Positions 10,082-18,400 of a stretch of DNA of 36,257 bases are shown piece by piece. Position numbers and translations under genes: made by a program. The notes beneath the pieces were generated by a model. It was not told the origin of the DNA, searched no databases, and saw only the letters and a list, made by a program, of their open reading frames with translations. The stretch is taken from positions 1 to 36,257 of the forward strand of contig JAGDCM010000035.1 in NCBI GenBank assembly GCA_017958545.1, given 5' to 3'. This stretch comes from Bacteroidaceae bacterium. GTDB lineage: Bacteria > Bacteroidota > Bacteroidia > Bacteroidales > Bacteroidaceae. Numbering within the stretch: position 1 is the first letter of the stretch; each line of letters starts with the position of its first letter.

Positions 10082-11102
10082 TGGTTTCTGCTATGATTTT
10101 ATTAGGCATCTGGGTGTCACGTCGCAAGTGTTCGCACAGATGGTGGCGCAACGGCTCTCGTCATGCGGGTTATCTGAGGAAGCGCTGGAACAGGTCTTTG
10201 CACTCACGCTCGGGCATCGCGACACGTCTTCTCCATTGATGCAGCTTTTTCGCGCCAACGGTGTCAGTCATGTGATGGCGCTCTCTGGTTTGCATCTTGG
10301 AATATTCTGTGCTACATTTTCTCCTTTTATCGCATTGGTGCGAAGGAAAATGGGACCGATGACGGTAAGAATTGCTGTGGTGTTTTTAGTACTGTTGGCT
10401 GTGTGGTTTTACGTATGTGTCGCACGCTGGCCGATGTCTATGGTACGTGCTGCAACGATGCTCTCCATCTCTTTGCTCTCTGCGCTGACACCATATCGTT
10501 TGAGACTCTTGTATGTATGGCTTCTCTCTGTAATGCTGATTCTTATTATCACACCGCGAAACGCAACAGATATAGGTTTTCAGCTTTCAGCGATGGCGAT
10601 GCTGGCAATTGCGCTGTGCTGCGACAGGGAAGAAAAAGAGAAAGACCTGGAATTGCTTCTGCAAAATCCCACGTCTTTGCAGAGAAACCGGCCTTCGAGG
10701 AATGAAGAGAAAAGCGTATGGAAATCGGTAAAAGACATCGTGGTTGATTGGGTTAAGATAAGTTTCTGGTGCCAAATGTTTACGGCACCGCTTGTTGCGC
10801 ATTATTTTGGAACGTTTATGCCACATGCCATAGTGACATCTGTTGTGGTGACAGCATATACAAGTGCTGTGGTGCATCTGTGTTTTATCCTAATTGCATC
10901 ACTTTTCCTCTTTCCTTATATATCCCACGCGTTGGCACAAAGCGTTAACGGATTGTTATGGATACAAACAGAGACACTCCGTGCATTCACGGCACTAGTG
11001 GGAACGGGAATAGAAGGGGTGAAATGGTCTTGGTATGCGGTGGCATTGTGGTATGCCTGCATAGCAGTGTTTACAGTGCGGCGAGGTCGGCTGCAGCTTT
11101 AA
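10035..11102 (+). CDS. Short ComEC/Rec2-type membrane protein, competence domain only
   Basis: Up to 355 residues. The conserved core is the ComEC competence domain: ALTLGHRDTSSPLMQLFRANG is followed by VMALSGLHLGIF, then several membrane helices (for example VRIAVVFLVLLAVWFYVCV and LLSVMLILIITP) and the TDIGFQLSAMAMLAI motif. ComEC normally forms the DNA-uptake channel of the inner membrane. This version lacks the usual N-terminal membrane/OB-fold part and has no C-terminal metallo-beta-lactamase domain; full Bacteroidales proteins are near 650-700 residues by my recollection. The start is uncertain. ATG 10035 lies 47 nt inside the TPR gene, GTG 10128 and ATG 10140 are alternatives, and the well-placed ATG at 10081 is in another frame. 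It overlaps convergent rpe by 32 nt. Uptake function is doubtful without the missing domain. Confidence 0.7.
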   Translation: MLMPTTFTVYSVIFADGFCYDFIRHLGVTSQVFAQMVAQRLSSCGLSEEALEQVFALTLGHRDTSSPLMQLFRANGVSHVMALSGLHLGIFCATFSPFIALVRRKMGPMTVRIAVVFLVLLAVWFYVCVARWPMSMVRAATMLSISLLSALTPYRLRLLYVWLLSVMLILIITPRNATDIGFQLSAMAMLAIALCCDREEKEKDLELLLQNPTSLQRNRPSRNEEKSVWKSVKDIVVDWVKISFWCQMFTAPLVAHYFGTFMPHAIVTSVVVTAYTSAVVHLCFILIASLFLFPYISHALAQSVNGLLWIQTETLRAFTALVGTGIEGVKWSWYAVALWYACIAVFTVRRGRLQL

Positions 11103-11712
11103 GAGGGTCTGTCTGACCGAATACGGCACTACCGGCAACAAGGATGTCTGCGCCAGCTTCACGGAGGCGACGGCCGGTGTCCATGTTGACTCCACCGTCA
11201 ATTTCAATAAGAGCCTTCGAACCGGTACGCTCTATCATGGCACGCAACGCCTTCACCTTGTCTATTGTGTGTTCGATGAATTGCTGACCTCCGAAACCGG
11301 GATTGACGCTCATGAGTAGCACCATATCGACATCTCTGATGATATCTTCAAGAACGGACACCGGCGTCGAGGGGTTGAGAGTAACGCCTGCGTGCATCCC
11401 TGCTTCGTGAATCTGACCAATTACGCGGTGGAGATGGGGGCATGCTTCATAATGCACATTCATCATATAAGCTCCCAATGCCTTGACTTCCGGAATGAAC
11501 TTTTCAGGCTGGATAATCATTAGGTGGACATCGAGGGGTTTTTTGCATAATTTGGCAACGGCGCGCAGCACGGGAAAGCCAAAAGAGATATTGGGGACAA
11601 AAACTCCGTCCATAACGTCAAGGTGGAGCCAGGAGGCTGCACTTTGATTGAACCATGACATTTCCTTTTCAAGGTTACGGAAATCAGCAGCAAGTAAAGA
11701 TGGTGCAAGCAT
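11071..11712 (-). CDS. rpe: Ribulose-phosphate 3-epimerase
   Basis: Interconverts ribulose 5-phosphate and xylulose 5-phosphate in the pentose phosphate pathway. The 213-residue TIM-barrel protein begins MLAPSLLAADF and carries LHLDVMDGVFVPN near residues 29-41 and DVHLMI near residues 61-66. MSVNPGFGGQ near residues 134-143 and EIDGGVN near residues 171-177 complete the metal and phosphate sites. The start at 11712 is set by the conserved N-terminus and by a well-spaced promoter just upstream. Its 3' end overlaps the ComEC-like gene by 32 nt on the other strand, so no terminator space exists between the two convergent genes. Confidence 0.96.
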   Translation of the reverse strand: MLAPSLLAADFRNLEKEMSWFNQSAASWLHLDVMDGVFVPNISFGFPVLRAVAKLCKKPLDVHLMIIQPEKFIPEVKALGAYMMNVHYEACPHLHRVIGQIHEAGMHAGVTLNPSTPVSVLEDIIRDVDMVLLMSVNPGFGGQQFIEHTIDKVKALRAMIERTGSKALIEIDGGVNMDTGRRLREAGADILVAGSAVFGQTDPLKAAADLAAL

Positions 11713-11734
11713 AGTTGATATTGATTTTCTGCCA

Positions 11735-11766
11735 CAAAAATATCAAAAAAACATGAAATAAGCAAA
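11735..11766 (-). promoter_or_regulatory. Promoter of rpe (-33 and -7 boxes)
   Basis: On the minus strand TTTG (11766-11763) is followed after 20 bp by TATTTTTG (11742-11735), an exact fit to the Bacteroidetes pattern TTTG-N19-21-TAnnTTTG. The ATG follows about 22 bases later. Confidence 0.7.
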
Positions 11767-11826
11767 AAAAACGAGAAAAATCGAAAAAAGTTTAGTATAA
11801 GCGGTCGTTGAAAGTGAAAATAGTCG

Positions 11827-11834
11827 TACCTTTG
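11827..11834 (+). promoter_or_regulatory. -7 box of the rplM-rpsI operon
   Basis: TACCTTTG matches TAnnTTTG and is the same octamer as before leuA. A 60-base AT-rich leader runs to rplM. A possible upstream TTG at 11808 has only a 16-bp spacer, so the -33 assignment is open. Confidence 0.6.
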
Positions 11835-11894
11835 CACGCCGATTATTATCAAAAGGGTGAAAAATCTTAGTAGTAAACAAACAAAAAACAAAGA

Positions 11895-12356
11895 ATGGAC
11901 ACTTTAAGTTACAAGACCATCTCTGTCAACAAGCAAACGGCCAAGAAGGAGTGGGTTGTGGTAGATGCCACAGACCAGGTGCTGGGTCGTATGGCAAGTA
12001 AGGTGGCAAAACTCCTTAGAGGTAAGTACAAGCCTGAGTTCACACCTCATGTGGACTGTGGCGACAATGTGATTATCATCAACGCCGACAAGATTCAGAT
12101 TAGTGGTAAGAAGATGACTGACCGCGTTTATCTGCGCTACACGGGTTATCCCGGTGGTCAGCGTCCAGAGACTCCCGCTAGCATCTTGGCTAAGAAGGGT
12201 GGTGCAGACAAGCTCATCCGTCGCGTGGTGAAGGGTATGTTGCCAAAGAACAAGCTGGCAGACCGTCTCATCAACAACCTTTATATCTATGAGGGTGGTG
12301 AGCATCAGCAGCAGGCACAGCAGCCTAAGGCAATTGATATTAACCTCTACAAATAA
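11895..12356 (+). CDS. rplM: Large-subunit ribosomal protein uL13
   Basis: Structural protein of the 50S subunit. The 153-residue sequence has the family signature throughout: WVVVDATDQVLGRMASKVAKLLRGKYK at residues 20-46, DCGDNVIIINADKI, YTGYPGGQRPETPASIL, and VVKGMLPKNKLADRLINNLYIYEGGEHQQQAQQP near the end. The ATG follows an A-rich leader without a Shine-Dalgarno. It is followed after 11 bases by rpsI, the standard pairing in most bacteria. Confidence 0.98.
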   Translation: MDTLSYKTISVNKQTAKKEWVVVDATDQVLGRMASKVAKLLRGKYKPEFTPHVDCGDNVIIINADKIQISGKKMTDRVYLRYTGYPGGQRPETPASILAKKGGADKLIRRVVKGMLPKNKLADRLINNLYIYEGGEHQQQAQQPKAIDINLYK

Positions 12357-12367
12357 TAAGAAGAGAG

Positions 12368-12754
12368 ATGGAAACAGTAAATGCATTGGGACGCCGCAAG
12401 AGTGCCGTTGCACGTGTATACGTGAACGAGGGTAGCGGTAAGATTACCATCAATAAGAGAGATCTTACAGAATACTTCCCCAGCCCTATTCTGCAGTTCG
12501 TTGTTAAGCAGCCTCTGGTTGCCGTTGACGCAGTGGAGAAGTATGATATCAAGGTAACATTGTGTGGTGGTGGATACACAGGACAGAGTCAGGCTTTGCG
12601 TTTGGCCATTGCCCGTGCGCTGGTGAAGATCAACGCTGAGGACAAGGCTGCTTTGCGCGCTGAGGGCTTCATGACACGTGACAGCCGTGAGGTAGAGCGT
12701 AAGAAGCCGGGTCGTCCAAAGGCACGCCGCAGATTCCAGTTCAGTAAGCGTTAA
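12368..12754 (+). CDS. rpsI: Small-subunit ribosomal protein uS9
   Basis: 30S subunit protein whose C-terminal tail reaches the peptidyl-tRNA site. The 128-residue sequence begins METVNALGRRKSAVARVYV and contains LCGGGYTGQSQALRLAIARAL. It ends in the basic tail RKKPGRPKARRRFQFSKR with the conserved final Lys-Arg. It is co-transcribed with rplM. The next gene, rpsB, is 146 bases away behind a foldable leader. Confidence 0.98.
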   Translation: METVNALGRRKSAVARVYVNEGSGKITINKRDLTEYFPSPILQFVVKQPLVAVDAVEKYDIKVTLCGGGYTGQSQALRLAIARALVKINAEDKAALRAEGFMTRDSREVERKKPGRPKARRRFQFSKR

Positions 12755-12772
12755 TGCCCAGAGGACGGAATG

Positions 12773-12834
12773 TTTAGTATCTAAACTCGCGAGACTCCTA
12801 AAAATCGGGGGACTACTCGGGGGTTGATTCTAAA
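12773..12834 (+). promoter_or_regulatory. Candidate structured leader RNA before rpsB-tsf
   Basis: Nested complementary segments fold into one long interrupted helix. TTTAG/CTAAA (12773-12777 with 12830-12834) is followed by ATC/GAT (12779-12781 with 12826-12828). Inside these lie AACTC/GGGTT (12784-12788 with 12821-12825), CGAG/CTCG (12790-12793 with 12816-12819) and CTCC/GGGG (12795-12798 with 12808-12811). A rival hairpin, GTTTAG-TAT-CTAAAC (12772-12786), would use the same 5' bases. No -7 box is visible in the gap. Autoregulation of rpsB by S2 through leader RNA is known in other bacteria; I cannot match this to a named family. Confidence 0.4.
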
Positions 12835-12841
12835 GAAAATG

Positions 12842-12855
12842 TTCTTCCGGAAGAA
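12842..12855 (+). repeat. Perfect 14-base palindrome in the rpsB leader
   Basis: TTCTTCCGGAAGAA is fully self-complementary and could form a 5-bp hairpin with a CCGG loop. It lies 45 bases before the rpsB ATG and directly after the longer foldable element. No T run follows, so it is not a terminator. Confidence 0.4.
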
Positions 12856-12900
12856 GGACAGGAATTAAAAGGAAAGTAAACAAAAAATAAAGACACAATT

Positions 12901-13698
12901 ATGTCAAGAGTAAATTTTGAAACCCTTTTGGAGGCAGGCTGTCACTTCGGCCACCTCAAGAGAAAGTGGAATCCCGCTATGGCTCCCTATATCTTCAAGG
13001 AGCTGAATGGCATCCACATTATCGACCTTCACAAGACGGCTGTTATGGCCGATACTGCTGCCGAGGCCCTGAAGCAGATTGCCAAGAGCGGTAAGAAGGT
13101 TTTGTTTGTTGCTACTAAGAAGCAGGCTAAGAGCGTTGTAGCCGAGAAGGCTACCAGCGTGGGCATGCCTTATGTTATCGAGCGTTGGCCCGGTGGTATG
13201 CTGACCAACTTCCCCACAATCCGTAAGGCTGTGAAGAAGATGGCCAACATCGACAAGCTGATGGCAGACGGAACTTACAGCAATCTCTCCAAGCGTGAGA
13301 TTCTGCAGGTGAGTCGCCAGAGAGCTAAGTTGGAGAAGAACCTCGGTTCTATCGCAGACCTGAACCGTCTGCCGAGCGCTCTCTTCGTTGTTGACGTTCT
13401 CAAGGAGCAGATTGCGGTGAAGGAGGCAAATCGTCTGGGTATTCCCGTATTCGGTATCGTTGATACCAACTCAAATCCCGACAACGTTGATTTCGTAATT
13501 CCTGCAAACGACGACGCCAGCAAGAGCATTGAGGTAATTCTTGATGCATGCTGCCAAGCTATTCAGGAAGGTCTGGAAGAGCGTAAGGCTGAGAAGGTTG
13601 ACGAGAAGCCCGCAAAGGAAGACAAGAAGAAGGCTGCCGAGGATGTTGTAGAAGAGGCTCCCGCTGCTGAACCCGAAAAGAAGGAGGAAGAAGCATGA
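12901..13698 (+). CDS. rpsB: Small-subunit ribosomal protein uS2
   Basis: 30S subunit protein needed for assembly and mRNA binding. The 265-residue sequence carries the family motifs EAGCHFGHLKRKWNPAMAPYIF, FVATKKQAK, RWPGGMLTNFPTIRK and FGIVDTNSNPDNVDFVIPANDDA. From about residue 225 there is a low-complexity charged tail rich in Lys, Glu and Ala; such tails on S2 are common and probably disordered. The stop overlaps the tsf start by 4 nt (ATGA), matching the classic rpsB-tsf operon. Expression may be controlled through the folded leader upstream. Confidence 0.98.
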   Translation: MSRVNFETLLEAGCHFGHLKRKWNPAMAPYIFKELNGIHIIDLHKTAVMADTAAEALKQIAKSGKKVLFVATKKQAKSVVAEKATSVGMPYVIERWPGGMLTNFPTIRKAVKKMANIDKLMADGTYSNLSKREILQVSRQRAKLEKNLGSIADLNRLPSALFVVDVLKEQIAVKEANRLGIPVFGIVDTNSNPDNVDFVIPANDDASKSIEVILDACCQAIQEGLEERKAEKVDEKPAKEDKKKAAEDVVEEAPAAEPEKKEEEA

Positions 13699-14687
13699 AT
13701 TTCACGATGACTGAAATCAAGAAGCTCCGCGAGATGACCGGAGCTGGCTTGGCTGACTGTAAGAAGGCTCTTACTGAGAGCGATACTATGGACGATGCTG
13801 TAGCATACCTCCGCAAGAAGGGTGCTGCCGTGGCTGCAAAGCGCAGCGATCGTGAGGCTGCTGAAGGTTGTGTGCTCGTGAAGAGTGAGAATGGTTTTGC
13901 TGCCATCATTGCTCTCAAGTGCGAGACCGACTTCGTTGCCAACAATGCCGATTTCGTGGCTCTGACACAGGATATCTTGAATGCTGCTGTTGCTGCAAAG
14001 TGTAAGACTTTGGACGAGGTGAAGGCTCTGTCCATGGGTGAGGGCACCGTTCAGGACGCTGTCACCGCACGTAGTGGTATCACAGGCGAGAAGATGGAGC
14101 TGGACGGATATAGTTGCATCGAGAGCGATTACGTGACTACCTACAACCACATGAATCGCAACGGCCTCTGCGCTATGGTTGCTTTCAACAAGCAGGTTGC
14201 CGACGCTGACTGCGGCAAGAACGTGGCTATGCAGATTGCATCTTCTTCTCCCGTTGCCATCGACGAAAGCGGCGTGAGCGAGGAGGTGAAGCAGAACGAG
14301 TACAACGTAGCTGTTGAGAAGACCAAGGAAGAGCAGGTGAAGAAGGCTGTTGAGGTGGCTTTGAAGAAGGCCGGTATCAACCCCGCACACGTTGATTCTG
14401 AGGATCACATGGAGTCCAACATGGCAAAGGGTTGGATCACTGCTGAGGACGTTGCCAAGGCAAAGGAAATCATCGCTACGGTAAGTGCCGAGAAGGCAGC
14501 CAATCTGCCCGCCGCTATGGTAGAGAATATCGCCAAGGGTCGTGTGAACAAGTTCCTGAAGGAAAACTGCCTGCTCTCTCAGGAGTACATCTGGGACAAG
14601 AACATGACTGTTGCCCAGTATCTGCAGAGCGTTGACAAGGAGCTGAAAATCACAGCTATGAGCCGATTCACTCTGAAGGCTGAGTAA
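13695..14687 (+). CDS. tsf: Translation elongation factor EF-Ts
   Basis: Guanine nucleotide exchange factor that regenerates EF-Tu-GTP. The 330-residue protein has the N-terminal UBA-like domain with IKKLREMTGAGLADCKKAL and then the core with CETDFVANN, both signatures of the family. A lysine- and glutamate-rich stretch near residues 195-220 links the core parts. The ATG at 13695 overlaps the rpsB stop; an in-frame ATG 12 bases later (MTEIKKL) is a plausible alternative start and lies closer to the usual N-terminus. A strong terminator follows, ending the operon. Confidence 0.97.
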   Translation: MNFTMTEIKKLREMTGAGLADCKKALTESDTMDDAVAYLRKKGAAVAAKRSDREAAEGCVLVKSENGFAAIIALKCETDFVANNADFVALTQDILNAAVAAKCKTLDEVKALSMGEGTVQDAVTARSGITGEKMELDGYSCIESDYVTTYNHMNRNGLCAMVAFNKQVADADCGKNVAMQIASSSPVAIDESGVSEEVKQNEYNVAVEKTKEEQVKKAVEVALKKAGINPAHVDSEDHMESNMAKGWITAEDVAKAKEIIATVSAEKAANLPAAMVENIAKGRVNKFLKENCLLSQEYIWDKNMTVAQYLQSVDKELKITAMSRFTLKAE

Positions 14688-14718
14688 AACAGAATATAAA
14701 GAGTAAATATGAGGATGA

Positions 14719-14750
14719 CCCCTCCCGAAAGCGGGAGGGGTTTTCTTTTT
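14719..14750 (+). terminator. Rho-independent terminator of rpsB-tsf
   Basis: A perfect 9-bp GC-rich stem, CCCCTCCCG (14719-14727) with CGGGAGGGG (14732-14740), has a 4-base AAAG loop and a T-rich run at 14741-14750. It is the strongest terminator in the window. Confidence 0.93.
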
Positions 14751-14770
14751 CTGATGAAAGTACTGAAGAG

Positions 14771-15382
14771 ATGAAGATATTTGGAGTAGGAATGAACTAT
14801 CTCGCCCACACGAAGGAACTCGACGGGAGCGATTACATCCCGGAAGACCCTGTGATATTCACCAAGACGGACAGCGCGCTGGTTACAGGCGGCAAACCGT
14901 TCTTCTTGCCCGACTATACGGAACGCTGTGATTATGAGGCAGAACTTGTCGTTCGTATATCACACATGGGAAGAAGCATTCCCGAGCGTTTTGCCCACAG
15001 ATACTACGAAGAGGTCACCGTTGGGATTGACTTCACGGCGCGCGACCTGCAGGAACGTCTCCGTGCGAAGGGGCTTCCCTGGGATTTGTGCAAGGGATTC
15101 GACGGAAGTGCCGTTGTGGGTGAGTTTGTCAAACTGGACGGCGACGTGCAGAATTTGCACTTCTCTCTTGAAAAAAACGGGGTGGAGGTGCAGAAGGGTT
15201 GGACGGGTGATATGATATATGGTGTGGATAAGCTTATCGGTTTCATTTCCAAGTACTTCACACTGAAAACCGGAGACCTTGTCTTCACCGGAACTCCGGT
15301 TGGAGTGGGGCCAGTTAAGATAGATGATCACTTGGACGGTTACCTGGAGGGCAATAAAATACTCTCGTTCAACGTTAAATAA
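14771..15382 (+). CDS. Fumarylacetoacetate hydrolase-family protein
   Basis: A 203-residue single-domain FAH protein. The divalent-metal triad is visible as Glu55 and Glu57 in DYEAELVV and Asp87 in VGIDFTARD. KGFDGSAVVG near residues 114-123 and VFTGTPVGVGP near residues 174-184 are further family motifs. Members cleave or isomerise short oxo-acids such as acylpyruvates and oxaloacetate; the substrate here cannot be read from sequence. No tyrosine-degradation gene is nearby, so a housekeeping acylpyruvase or oxaloacetate role is more likely. The ATG at 14771 overlaps the stop of a six-codon ATG reading frame (14754-14774), which may be chance. porU starts 24 bases downstream, probably in the same transcript. 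Confidence 0.88.
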   Translation: MKIFGVGMNYLAHTKELDGSDYIPEDPVIFTKTDSALVTGGKPFFLPDYTERCDYEAELVVRISHMGRSIPERFAHRYYEEVTVGIDFTARDLQERLRAKGLPWDLCKGFDGSAVVGEFVKLDGDVQNLHFSLEKNGVEVQKGWTGDMIYGVDKLIGFISKYFTLKTGDLVFTGTPVGVGPVKIDDHLDGYLEGNKILSFNVK

Positions 15383-15406
15383 AATGAGATAGTACGCACG
15401 CACACG

Positions 15407-18400
15407 ATGAAACGCTTGCAGATGATATACTTGCTTTGTTGCCTGAGTGTTCTGGCTTGGGCAGAAGGGAAGGAGTTTTCTGTGCTCGACTGGAATGTGT
15501 TGCGTTTCGACAGTATTGCACCGGAATACCGCCACACTGTTGTGCTCAACGAGGGAGGCTCGTGGACAGTGAGCGTGGAATATCCTGAATATGAGCCTCT
15601 CAGCGAGGTAGAGACGGAGATCGCACGCGGCTATGGCGACTTGGTGAGCGAGGAGATAAAGGTGGAAAGCGACGTGAGGGATGTGAGAGGGCAATGGAGA
15701 CTCACGTATCACTTTGTGCCGTTGGTAAAGCAGGGAGGGGAATACAAGAAACTTCTCAGTGCGCATTTCGCGGTGAAGAGAGTGTCGCAGGCGAGGGCTG
15801 CCGCAGTTGCTGCCGTGCCGGCTGAGCGCTATGCCAGCCGCAGTGCGATGGCGAGCGGACGCTGGGTGAAGATATCCATCACGGAGGATGGTATCTACCG
15901 GCTCACACCGCTGATGCTGGTGCAGATGGGATTCTCGGACATCTCGCGTGTAAGGCTCTACGGCTACGGAGGCCACGTGCAGAGTATGTCGCTCAAGCCG
16001 GACACCGACTTCGACGACCTGCCGGAGGTGCCTCTCTACGTGGCTTCGGACGGCAGTCTGCTTTTCTGGGGCAACGGACTCGTAAGCTGGAGCAGCACGA
16101 AACGTCTGCTCAATACCTATGCCCGAGAGGCCTGCTATTTCGTGAGCGATGTGGCTCCCGACGGCGGCACAGGTCCTGCCGAGAGAATCGGCAGTGTTGA
16201 GCCTGGTGAGAGCGGAGGGGTAACGCAGACAACGACGCTGCGTCACAAATTGATTGAGGCAGACGAATATTCTATGTACAAGGTCGGGAACAAGCTTGTA
16301 CATGCCGATAACTATGCTGATGGTAAGATGCGCTCATATATTTTTTCGGGGGTGAATGCTTCAGGAAGGGTGCAATTGACCATATCGTTCGCTTCTGCCG
16401 GACTGACTAACGTTAATACAATGAATTGGAACGTGAATGGTGGTACGAACCATTCCGTTGTGTTGAGGGCATCGAATACAGAATATCAGCACGCCGTATG
16501 GAAAGAGCAAACAACAGATGTTACAGGAAGCGGAACTAATACATGGACAGTGAATATGTCTGCTTTTGCCGGCATAGATGCGCATTTGGATTATTTGGCG
16601 TTGCATTATGACTCTCCGCTTGCACTAGAAAAGGGGTTCACGCAAATTCTCTCATCGGGTGCGAATGTGAAATATGAAGGTTTATCCGGGGCGAGTAACC
16701 TTAAAGTGATGCGTCTCGGGAAAAGAGGCAGAAAGGCCTGTCTTATTCCAACGCAAGGAGAGAGTGTGACTGTTCCTACTTCTGGTGATGAATACGTAGC
16801 TTTTGATGCGAACTATTCTTTCCCCACTCCCAATGTTGTCGGGCAGGTGGTGTGCCAGAATCTGCACGCTCTGACGACGATGGATATGGTTATAGTGATT
16901 CCCGTAGGCTGCACGTATTTGTCGGAGGCAGAGAGACTCGCTGAGGCGCACAGGATATACGACGGGATGACTGTGGGAATCGTCCGTGTGGATCAGGTTT
17001 ACAACGAGTTCTCCAGCGGAACGGAAGACGCCACAGCTTTGCGTCGTTTCTTCAAGATGCTCTATGACAAGGGAGAGGGCAGTGACCATCGCTTGAAATA
17101 CGTTCTCATGATGGCCGATGGCGCATGGGACAATCGCATGCTTTCTACTGTGTGGAGAAATTTCGACAGAACACTTTATCTGCCCTGTTTGGAGAGTGAT
17201 GAGTCTGGACATGCTGTGAACAGTTATGTGGTAGACGATTACTATGGTATGGTGGGTGAGTCTACGAGTTCTACGATTACGTCATTGCCAATAGAGTTGG
17301 CCGTTGGCCGTTTCCCTGTGATAACATATGCGCAGGCGAAATTGCTGGTGGATAAAACATTACGCCACATATCTAAGGCAAACGCCGATGCGTGGAAGAA
17401 TGTTGTGGTATATATCGGTGATGATGATGCCCAGGCAAAGGACTACGCTGCCGAGATGAAAGGCGCCGACAGAGCGGCGGAAACAGCTCTTAATCCGGAC
17501 GGAAAGGATGGGGCAGGGCTTGATGTAAAGAAAATAATGTTCGATACATATATTCGCACGACAGGAATAAGCGGCAATACTTATCCTGAGATTACGAAAC
17601 TGATAGAGAAATATCAAACGGACGGCGCTCTTATGATGAATTATACGGGACATGGCGCGCCGCACGTACTATCACACGAAAATGTTGTCCGACTGAAGGA
17701 TGTTAAGGAATGGCATGGTGATAATCTTCCTATATGGATGACTGCGGCATGCGATGTGGCTCCCTGGGACGGGCAGGAAGATAATATCGGTGAGGCGGCC
17801 CTGTTAAATGAGAAAGGCGGCGCTGTTGTTTTCGTCGGCACACCGCGCACGGTATATTCCAGCCCGAATCATAATTTGAACGTTTCGTTCACAAAATATC
17901 TGTTCGGTACGGATGATGAAGGGAAACGTATCAGTGCAGGTTGGGCTTTGGCAGAGGCGAAAAATGACAATATGAGTGTTAACTCTTTGAACTATTCATA
18001 TCTGGGTGACCCGGCTTTGACTTTTGGCGCACCGAGAGAAAAAGTGGTTCTGGAGAGTATAAATGGTGAGATTCCAAATAGAGATGTGATGATAAAGTCC
18101 AGCAGTAAGGTGGTGCTGAAGGGTCATGTTGAGGATGCGGATGGTAACAAGATTGATGACTTCAACGGCCGTCTCACGGCCACACTCTACGATGTCAAGC
18201 AGACGGTGAGCGGCCTGCGTAATGTGACCACTTCCGACTACACCTATCGCTACCGGGATTATAATACCATTCTCTCGCATCGTACGACTAGGGTGGAGAA
18301 TGGCGAATGGATCATCAATATGGTCACTCCCAAGGACATCCTCTTTGCCGACTCGTCCGGACGTCTGGTGTTCTATGCCCTCAATGAGGAGAAGACGTTG

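Noticed and set aside
14754-14774. Six-codon reading frame before the FAH gene as a regulatory leader peptide
   Set aside because: It has no telling codon run and no attenuator structure; the ATG/TGA overlap is easily chance.
14960-16303. Minus-strand reading frame of 447 codons across the FAH gene and porU start
   Set aside because: It is antisense to two conserved genes and rich in His, Arg and Leu without motifs.
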